From Primula veris (taxonomy: Eukaryota > Streptophyta > Magnoliopsida > Ericales > Primulaceae), in the NCBI GenBank assembly GCA_963682055.1, contig OY821741.1, positions 17,847,211-17,911,210 on the forward strand: 64,000 nt of DNA. Reading direction: 5' to 3'. This document shows positions 1-10,329 of this stretch, one piece after another. A program made the position numbers and the translations under genes. The notes under the pieces were generated by a model, which saw nothing but the letters and a program-made list of their open reading frames with translations, did not search any database and was not told the DNA's origin. How positions within the stretch are numbered: position 1 is the stretch's first letter; every line of letters begins with the position of its first letter.

Positions 1-143
1 CTCGTGGAGCTGTACACATTGTTGCACAACCAACCAAACTTGCTGTGCTCACCCTAAAACTGAGTTCAACACGTATGTATCAAATTTTAGTTAGTTGAAC
101 TTGAAAATGCTGGTGAAGATAAAGCAGTTGTATCAAAATTATG

Positions 144-355
144 CACTACAAGAAAATAACCGGATAACAACAATTTATAATCTGTTAATATACGGCTTGT
201 TGTAGAAAATTCAGAAACAGTATAATAACATTTATCAGCACTTAGTAACAGAAATTATTGATATATTGTTGTTAAATTTCAATAACAAGCCGTATAGTAT
301 GAGACAAACTGTAACTAAACCGTTGTTATATGATTATTTATTTTTTAGTGTAGTA
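144..355. mobile_element. CACTA-like MITE
   Basis: The left end reads CACTACAAGAAAATAACC and the right end is a TTTTTTAGTGTAGT-type terminus, as in CACTA (CMC) non-autonomous elements. Inside, a segment beginning atacggcttgttgt near 192 is nearly the reverse complement of one ending aacaagccgtat near 294, so the element is also partly foldback. There is no coding capacity. I could not establish the expected 3-bp target duplication, so the exact right boundary is approximate. Confidence 0.5.
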
Positions 356-870
356 AGTTGATCATGTCGGGATAGGTATGGATACTTGTGCTGAAGATAA
401 AACTGTTATTGAAAAACAGTGTTCAGATTATATGGGAAATTTAAAATAATTTACAATACCCAACATTTTTTAATAGCGTAAGAAAAAAGGAAGCCTGCTT
501 TCCGCTTTAATCATAGTTATGGCCCTCTATGATGTTATTTGACAATTTACAACGGGAGAGAGTCAAGACCGAAGAATTACAAGAGAGCCGCTAGCCCATT
601 CAAGAATCGTTAATATTTCGCAATAAGTAAGGCGTAGAAAGACAAGTTCTAACGTTTTGGATAACCAAGGGTTGGTAGATAACAATATACCATTACTCCA
701 AATCTTATAATGGGAATTAGATTTATTTCTGATTTGTTTTCCCTCGTCGACATTTATTTACCATATTGTTCAATAAGTTCTATACTTTGTTCCAAGACCA
801 TTAGGGCTAGGCCGAAAAGGCAGGGCCAAACCCTCAATCCTAAGAAGCCTCTTATATATTAATGGCGTCA
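356..870. other. Non-coding, no feature recognised
   Basis: AT-rich sequence without a convincing coding frame, repeat end or RNA gene. Positions 1-143 look the same. Confidence 0.5.
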
Positions 871-1378
871 TACTTAAATAAGTTTGGGATCTAGTGGAAA
901 ATTTAAATATTTATGATTTTTTCGACCGGCCCTTAATTTTCCTAATAGCTAATTACACCTCTATACTCCTGCGCGTCAAATTCTATATATTGCTCGTTCC
1001 ATGTCATATCCAAATTGAGATTTTGATGCCAAATTAATTAAATTAATTAATCCGTTGTAATGAAACTTAAAACTCTTATTATTTATTTTTATTTTTCAAC
1101 TTATCGTACAATGGTAGGGTTTCTCGGTAACTATTATTTGGAGGGGAGACGGGAAAGAAAAAGAGATAGAGAGATGCAATATGAGGAAGAAAAATGACGG
1201 AGCCTAAAGGTGAAAAGCTTTATTTTCAACTGCGGTAATAAAATTCGTAATGGTTAAAAGTTTTTTAGACTTTGCGTTTAACCTGACTTTTTCTTTTTTC
1301 ATTTTTTGAGTGATTTTAGATATTTTTAAAACTTAAGTATTTTTAAAATCAAATAAGTTTGTCTAAATTGATCTGATC
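871..1378. repeat. Diverged tandem repeat, unit 1
   Basis: The unit starts TACTTAAATAAGTTTGGGAT and carries in order a 'ccaaattaattaaat' tract, a 'tagggtttctcggtaacta' block, a purine-rich block (gggaaagaaaaagagatag) and a 'gtgaaaagctttatt' block. The same ordered blocks recur in units 2 and 3. No coding frame. Its start is an uninterrupted paralogue of the site where the pogo element at 2185 inserted. Confidence 0.7.
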
Positions 1379-2184
1379 CTTAAGTAAGTTTGGGAGCTAG
1401 CTAGTATAAAGATTAAATATTTATAATTGTTACGAACGGGCTTAATATTTCCAGTAGTTAATTACACGTCTATACTGCTCGCACATCAACTTCAAAATAT
1501 CGCTTAAATAATCCAAATTGGGATTTTTATGCTAAATTAATTAAATAATCCGCTCTAATGTAGCTGAAAAGTTTTATTAATTACTTTTTGTTTTCAACTT
1601 GTCGTACAACTTTAGGGTTTTTTCAGTAACTATAATAATTAGGAGCGGGGAAGGTAGATAAAGAGAGAACAAGAGATGCAATGTGAAGAGGAGTGAGCAA
1701 TAGTTTAGAGGTGAAAAGCTTTATTTCCCATCGCGGCAATTTTTTTTTTATGATGATTAAGTATAATACTACTGGTATATGTGAGCATTATTTTAAAGCT
1801 TTTTGCAATTTTTGAAGGTTTTGTGAACTTGTCCGTTTTTTCTTGACTTTTTTCCCTGTCCTTTTTTTAGTGATTTTTATATTTTTTGGATTTCTTTCAT
1901 ATTTTTATGGAATTTTTAATTTGTTATGTACCATTTTCCGGTGTGTTTTTCGGGTATTCAACTTTTTTTTAAGCTTTTTTTAATTATAAATATATTTTCA
2001 TTTTTTTTTGCTACTTTTATTTTATTTTTTGGGTTAATTAGGTGTAGTTGGCATAAAACTTAAATAATTTAAAATGAATGATTCTTTTTTTAATATAATT
2101 TTTAAAATCTATACCCGCTTGTAATTTCTTCCTTTAATGAAATTTGGTCTAAAACTAAATAACTTTGTCTAAATTTGCCTCATA
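1379..2184. repeat. Diverged tandem repeat, unit 2
   Basis: Begins cttaagtaagtttgggagct and repeats the block order of unit 1, with a longer T-rich 3' part (1740-2160). It ends exactly at the TA target duplication (2183-2184) of the pogo element. Confidence 0.65.
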
Positions 2185-2208
2185 CAGTTAAACATCGATA
2201 AATGAATG
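2185..2208 (+). repeat. Left TIR of the pogo element
   Basis: Starts CAGTTAAACATCGATAAATG. It matches the right TIR at 23 of 24 positions; the difference is A versus C at the tenth base. Confidence 0.93.
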
Positions 2209-2592
2209 CTCTTGGGACCAGCAAAAAATATTCGTTTAGTGAGTTTATTTACTTATCAATAAATGAATATATTATTCATTTATCGATAAATGAATTTTTA
2301 TTCATTTAGATAGTATTTTTACATTTTTATTTTTTCGTATGATTATTTATTTTACATCTAATGTACAAATACGTATATAGACTATGTACATGCATCATGT
2401 ACTTATAAGATTCTATGTATGGAATACTTAGAGTCTAAATACATGCAACATGTACTAATAATAATATTCTATGTATGGAATACTTAGAGACTAAGACAAT
2501 GTACCTAACCTACCTACAAACTAATATATATATTTTTCTAGAGTCTTGGTTTGGTAAATAATTCATTCTAATCTTTCTTAATATTCAGTCTG

Positions 2593-4149
2593 ATGGCTTC
2601 CGATCACCAGTCAAAACCAACAACAAAATCAATTTTGACCGACCAGATAAGGAAGGCCATATGTGAGCATAAGAAGGAACAACCAAGTCTTACGCAAAAG
2701 GATATGCAAGCATGGGTGAAGGAAAAGTTTGATTTGGATACCAGCCAAACTACAATATCAAATACACTCAAAAGATCAGCAGTGTATTTGTCAGAGGAGA
2801 TGAAAAATAGCGATGCTAAGAGGCACAAGTCAGCTAAGTACCCCGATTTAGAGAAAGTTTTATATGAATGGATTCTTCAAAGACAAGAAAAAGTGAATAT
2901 GTCAGGAGAAATGATCCAAAGCAAAGCAAAAGAGTTTTTTCAAAAAATGTATAGTGAAACAAATCAAGAATTCAGCTTTTCGAGTGGATGGTTAGAACGT
3001 TTCAAGGCAAGATATTCAATCAAGTCCTACCGACGATTCGGTGAAAGCGGTTCCGTAAACATGGAGGACATTGAAAATGCTTTACCTGGAATACGGTCAA
3101 AATTAGACCAATTTCAGTTGAAAGATATTTACAATATGGATGAAACTGGATTATTTTATCGGTTAGAAGCTGACCATTCACTTGCCACAAAGCAGCTTGA
3201 AGGACGAAAGAAAGACAAGGAGAGAATCACTGTTGCGGTTTGCTGTAATGGTGATGGATCCGACAAAGTATCCCTTTGGGTTATTGGTAAGTATGCAAAA
3301 CCTAGATGCTTTAAAAATGTGAACATGAACAATCTTAGTTGCGAGTATCGGTTCAACAAGAAAGCTTGGATGACTGGTTTGCTTTTTCAAGAATTTTGCC
3401 ATTGGTTTGATAAGAGAATGAATGACAGAAAGGTTCTCTTGTTAGTAGATAATTGCCCAGCTCATCCAAAGGTTGTTGAAGGGTTGAATAATGTAGAGTT
3501 ATTTTTCTTGCCGCCTAACACAACGTCTAAAATTCAACCATGTGATGCTAGGATTATTCGGGCATTCAAACTTCATTATCGACGTCGTTATTATTCTAGC
3601 ATCTTACAGAGCCTTGAAGTTCACTCATCAAATCTTGAAAAGATTAACATTTTGGATGCTATTAATTTTGCTACCATGGCTTGGAGATTTGATGTAAAGG
3701 AAAAAACAATTGCAAATTATTTCCGGCATTGCAAGATACGGTCTGAAGATATTGATGTTCCCGAAGAAGAAGTTGATCAATTAGAAGAAGATATCCAAGG
3801 ATTAACGAATGTCATTTCTAATTTACGCTACAGAAATGTGATGGACGTCGAACATCTTTTGAACTATCCTAACGAGAATAATGCAGTTATGGAATTGCCT
3901 ACAGACGAAGAAATTATCGACTCCGTACTAAATGATGAGAATGATCCAGAACCAGATGATAGTGGCGTCACACCAAATGTGTCATCAAAAGAAGCCTTTC
4001 AAGCAGTAATCACCCTACGAAACTATTTGCTACAGCATGAGCAGAATATTCCAGAAGTTGTGTTTGCACTAGAAAAAGTCGCAGATGTGATGCATTTTGG
4101 TGGAAGGAAAAAACAAACAACTTTAGACGCTTTTTTGGTGAAGAAATGA
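2593..4149 (+). CDS. pogo/Tigger transposase, 518 aa
   Basis: DDE-superfamily transposase that cuts and pastes the surrounding element in the nucleus. The N terminus has a CENP-B/Psq-type helix-turn-helix (about residues 15-62), then a Tc5/CENP-B-type second DNA-binding domain (about 80-150, with SSGWLERFKARY). The DDE_1 catalytic core follows: D183 in NMDETGLFY, D286 in LLLVDNCPAHP and D318 in TTSKIQPCDARII, a DDD arrangement with 31 residues between the last two, as in pogo. An acidic region (about 395-465) precedes the C terminus, which ends KKQTTLDAFLVKK. Q508-x-x-L-x-x-F-L resembles a PCNA-interacting peptide; Drosophila pogo transposase is known to bind PCNA this way. The frame is intact from ATG to TGA, so the gene may be active. 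Domestication is unlikely because TIRs and TA duplication are still present. Confidence 0.93.
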   Translation: MASDHQSKPTTKSILTDQIRKAICEHKKEQPSLTQKDMQAWVKEKFDLDTSQTTISNTLKRSAVYLSEEMKNSDAKRHKSAKYPDLEKVLYEWILQRQEKVNMSGEMIQSKAKEFFQKMYSETNQEFSFSSGWLERFKARYSIKSYRRFGESGSVNMEDIENALPGIRSKLDQFQLKDIYNMDETGLFYRLEADHSLATKQLEGRKKDKERITVAVCCNGDGSDKVSLWVIGKYAKPRCFKNVNMNNLSCEYRFNKKAWMTGLLFQEFCHWFDKRMNDRKVLLLVDNCPAHPKVVEGLNNVELFFLPPNTTSKIQPCDARIIRAFKLHYRRRYYSSILQSLEVHSSNLEKINILDAINFATMAWRFDVKEKTIANYFRHCKIRSEDIDVPEEEVDQLEEDIQGLTNVISNLRYRNVMDVEHLLNYPNENNAVMELPTDEEIIDSVLNDENDPEPDDSGVTPNVSSKEAFQAVITLRNYLLQHEQNIPEVVFALEKVADVMHFGGRKKQTTLDAFLVKK

Positions 4150-4197
4150 CTTCTTGTATGAACATTGTTGATTGAAAGAAATATTTTTGTTTTTAGG

Positions 4198-4201
<4 letters not shown>

Positions 4202-4265
<64 letters not shown>
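4202..4265. repeat. (AT)n microsatellite
   Basis: About 64 bp of pure AT dinucleotides in the 3' non-coding part of the pogo element, 53 bp after the transposase stop. Confidence 0.98.
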
Positions 4266-4267
<2 letters not shown>

Positions 4268-4427
4268 TATGAATTTTAATGATTATTCATTTATATTTAC
4301 ATGGGGTCTTTAAGGATTCAAAAAAAATTATTCGTTAATGCATTTAGCGAGGTTATTCATTTAGCCCATTTGCCCAAGTCGGGACCGGAGAAAATTATTC
4401 ATTTGGCGAGGTTATTTGTTTATCGGA

Positions 4428-4451
4428 CATTCATTTATCGAGGTTTAACTG
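4428..4451 (-). repeat. Right TIR of the pogo element
   Basis: Read on the minus strand it starts CAGTTAAACCTCGATAAATG, pairing with the left TIR. Confidence 0.93.
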
Positions 4452-5033
4452 TACTTAAATAAGTTTGGGACCTAGTGTAAAACTTAAATACTTGTGATAT
4501 TTTGTACAGGCCCGTAGTTTTCTAATTACACCTCTATACTCCCGTGCATAACTTCTATATATTGCTCGTTCCATGAATTTGGATTTTTATGCCAAATTAA
4601 TTAAATTAATCCGCTCTAATGTAACTCAAAAGTTTCATTATTTACTTTTTATTTTTTAATTTATTGTACAACAGTAGGGTTTCTCGGTAACTATTATTTG
4701 AAGGGGAGAAGGTAAAGAAAGAGAGATGCAATCTGAGGAGGTAAAATGACGAGCCTAAAGGTGTAAAGCTTTATTTTTCATCGCGCTAAGAAAACTTATG
4801 ATGATTAAAGCTTTTGACCCCTTTTGAAGGTTTTTTGGACTTTTTCGTTTTTCCCGACTTTTTTTCCCTCATTGTTTGAGTGATTTTGGATATTTTTAAA
4901 ACTTAAGTAGTTTTAAAAGAATGGCTATTTTCTTAATATAGTTTTAAAAACTAACTATACCGGCTTGTACTTTTTCCTATAGTAAAATTTAGTCTAAAAA
5001 CTAAATAAGTTTGCCTAAATTATCTGTAAATAA
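4452..5033. repeat. Diverged tandem repeat, unit 3, and a weak fourth copy
   Basis: Resumes immediately after the pogo element with TACTTAAATAAGTTTGGGAC, the same start as unit 1, and keeps the block order. A weaker fourth copy seems to follow at 5034-5210 (taaataagtttggaagc, then a ttaggtttttccc block and a purine block). The family was not identified. Confidence 0.6.
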
Positions 5034-5210
5034 GTTTGGAAGCAGTCAATGTTGGAGTAGTTGTTAATAAAATTACCATGCATTGTATCCTTGCTCAACC
5101 AGACATTTGTTAGGTTTTTCCCTTTTCTCAGAAACTATGACTTTAGTGACATGTTCCTCGAGCATAAGGGTGCAATCTGCGGATGAGGAAAAAGGAGGAC
5201 TGAGCAACTG

Positions 5211-5995
5211 ATGACGACGATGATAGTGCCACTAGTAGTGATGAGAAAAAAGCAAGTTGTTTATACATCAAACACCAAACACAAAATACATAAAACAACA
5301 ACGGCGGCAAGTTTAATCATTCGCTTATTCACACTTTTCCTGTTCCCTTCAACTTATCTTTTATCAATGTCTCTTCGAAATATGCTGGTATATACCTTAT
5401 ATTATTCTCTTATTATTTGTTTATTTTACTTTAATTATTTACCGCCCTATCACTATATTATTTTTTCTTACTAGAGCCAGTCCGGCGTCTTTCTACACCT
5501 CAACCGTAAAATTTTCTCGACGTTTTTTTATCTTTGTCTGAATTGATTCATACCTTGCGTAAAAAAAACCCAAATTTTTTTTAGAAATCCCAACGATGTC
5601 GTAGTAAAACAATATATTGTATTTTACATTACAGAAAATAGGCTATCACATTATAAAGTAGGTTTTTCTTGTATTGTATCGCGGTAAAACAACGAATCAA
5701 GGAAAAAAGAAATTTTTTATAAATTTTTTGATGTCTATTCAGGCACTTGCACCTAAGCTCTCTGACTTATTTGGCAATACCAAAATCGGCAGCTTAACCT
5801 TAATTGGTAAAGAAACCACTTACTACATGTTTAGCTGCCTATTGGAAATAGATCATAATCCATTAAACCAGCATGCTCATTAAAAACGATGCCATGTTTT
5901 TCAGACCAAATGCAAAACATGGACTGCTTGGTGTTTCTAAATTAAAAAAAAAAACATATAATATATATATATATATTGTTGTAATACAACTATTA
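5211..5995. other. Non-coding, no gene supported
   Basis: Short open frames occur (5211-5474, 5674-5883) but have low-complexity or unrecognisable translations and no supporting context. Confidence 0.5.
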
Positions 5996-6250
5996 GTTAG
6001 GTATTTAGGGAGACAGAAGTAGAGAGAGTGGAGAACAGTATCGTTTTTATTAATAAATGAATATGAATGGGATCAACCACAAAACAGGTGCCTCATTAAA
6101 ACCTTGCCAGAGTAAACCCAGTGGGAAAAAACTCTGGTCGAAGGACAAAAGAGTACACAGTGATAAGAAGTATACGACAGGATACTCACTCTGATTTCGG
6201 CAATCCTTAGTGATATAACAGGAAACGTGTCTCGCTAAAAAAAAAAACAA
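5996..6250 (-). mobile_element. Truncated Copia element remnant (relative of the 48-54 kb element)
   Basis: About 6070-6240 matches the 3' non-coding region of the Copia element at 48178-54732 (compare 48669-48845): the same order of 'accacaaaacaggtgcctca', 'gagtaaacccagtgg', 'gacaaaagagtacacagtg' and 'aacgtgtctcgctaaaa'. The 5996-6060 part resembles its LTR (tctttatttatcag-type end). The block between LTR and 3' region is deleted relative to the full copy. It keeps the hairpin at 6169-6186. Confidence 0.7.
6169..6186. other. Hairpin with ACGACAGG loop
   Basis: Stem agtat/atact around the loop acgacagg. It is positionally equivalent to 48773-48790 (loop acaacagg) and has the same architecture as the hairpins of the 48-54 kb element. 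Confidence 0.75.
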
Positions 6251-6938
6251 GTTGGCAACAATTAACAATAAAAACAAATGATGCACTCAGGTTTACTAGG
6301 CAAATCGAATAAACCCACTAAACCCAATATGTTCGGTTCTTTATTCACCTAGGGAAATTTGTTAGTATTACTCTCATTCAGAATATCCAATAAACCAAAT
6401 TCTCTTTTATCCCAACCATGGAAAAAATAGTAATCATACCCAATTTCTCTGTTCAATTATCTGATAAACCAATTCCCAGTTTTGTTATTTAATCAGTAAA
6501 ACCCAATATTTTTATATATATACACATTATATTATGAATTTCATCCCAAATGAATCCTTCAAATTTATGAAACAACTCAATATATTATAAATTATATTAT
6601 GAGTTCGGCCATGTTCAAACCAGAACTGTCCATCTATCTTTAAACTACTCAAATGAATAAACAACACAACAAGTAAACATATGTCTCTAATTGCATCATA
6701 CATAATTTCGAAAAACATTTAATTTTATGAATTATTATATGCTAACGTACTGAATAAATTTATTTTGGAGCACAAGAAAGACATAAAGGAAAGAGATGGG
6801 TGATTCCTTTTTAACTGTTGACAACTTGTTTTTTTTAAGGGCTGAGATTTGATCACAACCTTTGAAATCAATGGCTCACATTTCGATGTCTAATTTGATG
6901 TTTTTGGTCATGTTTATATGAAAAATACGTTGGCCTAA
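6251..6938. other. Non-coding, no feature recognised
   Basis: AT-rich, with many stop codons on both strands and no recognised repeat ends. Confidence 0.5.
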
Positions 6939-7740
6939 TGTTCTGAATCCTGTTACGCGTTTCAATTATAATTAATATTTTGTTTCAGTTATAACTGAAA
7001 AATTCTGACAGAATAGTAAATAACACCATGCGTTTAATAACGAAGTTCGATGTGCTCAACATATCTACGTCTCCGAGCCACTCAGCCAATATTTATTGAT
7101 ATTGTCAAGCTTATAATAGTAGACTCAAGTCTTACAATACTCAATAACTCGCTCACTAGTATTTGCCTATCTAAGTATAGCTCCAACCTAACACATCTTA
7201 ATATCTAATGACATCTCGTCACGAATTTCTCTCAAAAAAAGATTTTTCTCTCTCTAATATTTCGTGGGCCTCTCTCTCTTGCTGTATAATCTATGATATA
7301 GTGACACAAAATATTATAGTCTAACTGGCTTTATTTATAGCATTATAAAGAATATTAATTTTAATCAAATAGAAAGTGTTTCCTTTTTTGTCTCATTTCT
7401 TTTTTGACTAGGATTTTTGTTTACTCTTCAAGTCTCATAATCTAACAAGAAAACCTTTTCATTCTCTTCGATCTAATCTTATGAGATTTCATGAAATTTT
7501 CTCGACTTGTTGTTCACGTTTCTGTACCTTTTAGAATATTTTTGACTTGATCGCCAAGTAATTTGTCCGTCACTTTCAGTTATAACTAAATTTATAACTG
7601 CAACTTATATTTAAGCACAACTTAATAAACGTGTTACGCATTAACTGTTAACACACTAAGAGTTTAATATAAGCTAACTCAATATATTTTTAACAATATG
7701 ATGACAAACAAATATGATACAATAGACTTGTAATTTGAAA

Positions 7741-8628
7741 TAGGGCTGGAAAAAAATCCCGAAATTCCGACACGACCCAAGAATAGACCCGACCCGAAAA
7801 TGTCAGGTTTTGTCCTGACTCGTCAAACTTCGGGATCGGAATCGGGTGACAATTTTGATTTTCTCGGGTGTGCCGACCCGACTCGACCCGATTGTTTAAT
7901 TAATTTATATTTTATATAAAAATATAAATTAATTTATATCAAATGCTAGTGATGAAAATCGAATCTTTTACATCTACTGTACAATGTAAGCACTCTACCA
8001 TATGAGCTACAATCCTTTTCGTTTTATATATTAGTTATAATTATATAAGTATAATATAGATTTGTAATTTTGAATATATAAAACTATTAAAATAAAAAAT
8101 ATACTTAAATTAAAAAATTATATTGTTATTTTCAAGAAAGATAAATAATTATTATTTTTCGATTATAAAAATTATATTGATAATGTATCTCATTTAGTAT
8201 GATAATTGTTGCTTGTGTGGATAAAACTAAATAATAAAATAATCTGATAAAAAGTGTATCAATTTTTTTATCTACTCCATTATTTGTGCTTTCCCACTAT
8301 TTTTTCTACTACATATTAATTTTTTTTTTCATTTATTAAGAATGTTATTTTTAAACTAGGATTATTTGTTGTGTTAATAACATGTTTAGACTTCTCAAAT
8401 GAAAATTGTTAATAAAAAATGACGTCGTCGTAAAATAAAAAAATATGTCGGGAGATTCGGGATAAACCTATCCCGACCCTACGGGATCCCGAAAATTCGG
8501 GTCCCGAAAAAGTCGGGTCCCGACTTTTGTCGGGTCGGGATCGGGATTTTTTTTCACTTACAAAAGTAATCGGGTCGGGATACAGGTTGAGCGTTTACGG
8601 GTCGGGTCCTGACCCTAACCCACCCCTA
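7741..8628. mobile_element. hAT-like non-autonomous element
   Basis: Short terminal inverted repeats (TAGGGCTGG on the left, TAGGGGTGG from the right) and imperfect 8-bp flanks (atttgaaa / ctttgaac, 6 of 8 matching) suit a hAT element. Both subterminal regions are rich in gacccgacccga / tcgggtcggga motifs. It sits about 14 bp inside the start of a Copia LTR. No transposase; a tRNA-like segment lies within. Confidence 0.65.
7945..8016 (-). pseudogene. tRNA-like sequence inside the hAT-like element
   Basis: The minus strand shows an A-box-like TAGCTCATATGGTAGAG and, about 40 nt later, a B-box-like AAGATTCGATT, the internal promoter spacing of a tRNA. The acceptor ends do not pair well and the anticodon region is ambiguous. 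It is more likely a tRNA-derived relic than a working gene. Confidence 0.4.
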
Positions 8629-8642
8629 CTTTGAACCTAACA

Positions 8643-8655
8643 ATCTCCCCATTTG
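8643..8655 (-). other. Polypurine tract of the decayed Copia
   Basis: On the minus strand, acaaatggggagat lies directly before the TGTTAGG start of the 3' LTR. It is the same position and form as the aaagggggagat tracts of related elements at 26868 and 38165. Confidence 0.7.
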
Positions 8656-9881
8656 TCATTATTTTTGCAAAAATATTGAGTTGTAAAACTTTTAAAAAAC
8701 AAACACTTTCACACTTTTAAGCATATAAGATCATAAAGATAAACCTTTAAGTATTATCAAAACAACCAATCAATCAGAGCAGACATCCTCAAAAATAGAA
8801 ATATAAACAATCATTCTCAAAGTCAAGCTCATTGTTCTCAATACTCTCTCAAAACTCATCAATGTACTCCCAATTTTTGTCATAAAAATGACAAGGTTAG
8901 AATGCAAAACACTCATCATAATCAAGCAAAGTAGAACCGATATAACCAGAATCACTTTAATCAAATAACCAAATATCAGATTAGCACTCACAAGAATCCT
9001 CACATTATTACCAAGAACACTCTCATCAAAACAACCATAATCAGATTTCTCCTCACCAATATGCTCGGATAACTCACAAGACTTTTCATAAAACAAATCT
9101 CCATACATACATGAGGGCTTAATTAGCTGTAACTTTTCTTTTAAATGAGGAAACAAACTTTAAGAGCATATAATTTTAAACAAGGATGAATGTTCAGGGT
9201 CAAGAACCAAAAATCAGGTATAACTATTAATCCAATTAAACACTTTATTAATGCAAAACTTACGTTTTTAACACAATACAAATTTGTGTCATTCCACTCT
9301 ATTGTCCATAACATTTTGTACAAGAAAACAATGGATTTTTCAGTTTTAATCAAATAACCAATTTATTAAGTAAAAATAAATTTCATGTTCATTTGAGTTG
9401 CATCTCAGTTACAATTGACACTTAAAACTGTATTGGAACCAAAAGCACACAATTACTTCTTCCAAAAAAATTGATCAATCTTACTTTTTTATTAAGAAAT
9501 TGACATTGTATAGATCAGATTACCATCAATTAATCAATTATCATCATTTAACCAATTAATCATCTTTTTGCATAAAATTTCAGTTGTAGGCACAGTTTAA
9601 AACTAACTGTTCAACAGTATCTTCAGCCACTAGTTGTAGGCTCAGTTTTCACTAACTGTTCAAATGACAAAAAAAGATAAAATATAAGCTAATTTGTTTA
9701 TTATTAGCATAATTTAATAATTTATCCAATGATTCCACATAATTATAAGCAATTTACTAGTGTTAATCTCCTTTTTATTAAGCAAAACTTCACTCTTTTC
9801 CAGAAAAATCATATACAGTTCATGCACATTTATTCAAGTGTTCATAACTGATTATTCTCATATTAAACATTAATTTTTTAC
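8656..9881 (-). other. 3' internal region of the decayed Copia
   Basis: Lies between the RNase H fragment and the polypurine tract, where the related elements carry an extra env-like ORF. Minus-strand frames at 8770-9156 give an acidic stretch (SEHIGEEKSDYGCFDESV) reminiscent of the acidic tail of those ORFs, but the rest is not recognisable. Confidence 0.4.
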
Positions 9882-10170
9882 TCAGATAGATTCATAATAA
9901 CATACCCCAAGATCACTTATTAGAAATTCAAACCTTTTAATATCCAATGGTTTTGTAAATATATCTGCCAGTTGTTTCTCAGATGCAACATGTTCCAAAA
10001 CTAAACATTTTTCTTCAACAACTTCTCTAATAAAATGATATCTTAAGTCTATGTATTTTGTTTTAGAGTGTTGAACTGAATTATTAGCTAAATTAATTGA
10101 ACTTTTATTATTACAGTATAAAGTAAAAATCTCTTTTTTAACATTATAATCCTCAAGCATTTGTTTCATC
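9882..10170 (-). pseudogene. Copia RNase H C-terminal fragment
   Basis: The translation starts MKQMLEDYNVKKEIFTLYC and continues with SSINLANNSVQHSKTKYI, RYHFIREVVEEKCLVLEHVA and DIFTKPLDIKRFEFLISDLG. This is the end of a Copia Pol polyprotein (last part of RNase H) and closely parallels 35336-35584. The reading frame is open here, but sequence upstream on the minus strand (10171-10330) is rearranged, so no functional Pol remains. Confidence 0.85.
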
Positions 10171-10329
10171 CATAAAAGTTGAGTACAACCACTATCAGCA
10201 CAATCAAATCCTCTTATTCATATATTGAAGCCATAAATCAGGTCTACTAGCTCTAAATAGTAAGCTTTCTACAAAAGATCTATATAGATTTAAACAAATA
10301 GGCTTACTCTTGACATTCTTAGCTTTCAA

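Larger units (their letters stand above)
2185..4451 (+). mobile_element. Intact pogo/Tigger DNA transposon (Tc1/mariner superfamily)
   Basis: A complete 2267-bp element. Its ends are 24-bp terminal inverted repeats with a single mismatch, flanked by a TA duplication (2183-2184 and 4452-4453), the hallmark of Tc1/mariner/pogo insertions. Both subterminal regions carry several further ATAAATGAATA / TATTCATTTATCG motifs, as expected of transposase-binding DNA. It encodes one uninterrupted transposase. The flanks are two tandem-repeat units, and the uninterrupted unit start at 871 gives a paralogous empty site. Confidence 0.93.
6939..8642 (-). repeat. 3' LTR of the decayed Copia, split by a hAT-like element
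   Basis: On the minus strand it begins TGTTAGGTTCAAA next to the polypurine tract and ends at about 6939 with CA. Without the 888-bp insertion it is about 816 bp. The stretch 7330-7720 aligns closely with 12320-13070. Confidence 0.7.

Noticed and set aside
2593..4149. Domesticated host gene derived from Tigger
   Set aside because: TIRs and TA duplication flank it exactly, so it is still a transposon.
5674..5883. A 69-codon frame that looked less repetitive than its surroundings
   Set aside because: It needs a TTG start, has no homologous motif I recognise, and lies in AT-rich DNA without promoter or partner exons.
8440..8620. GC-rich gacccgacccg repeats as a possible promoter or CpG island
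   Set aside because: They are subterminal repeats of the hAT-like element, mirrored near its other end at 7760-7890.
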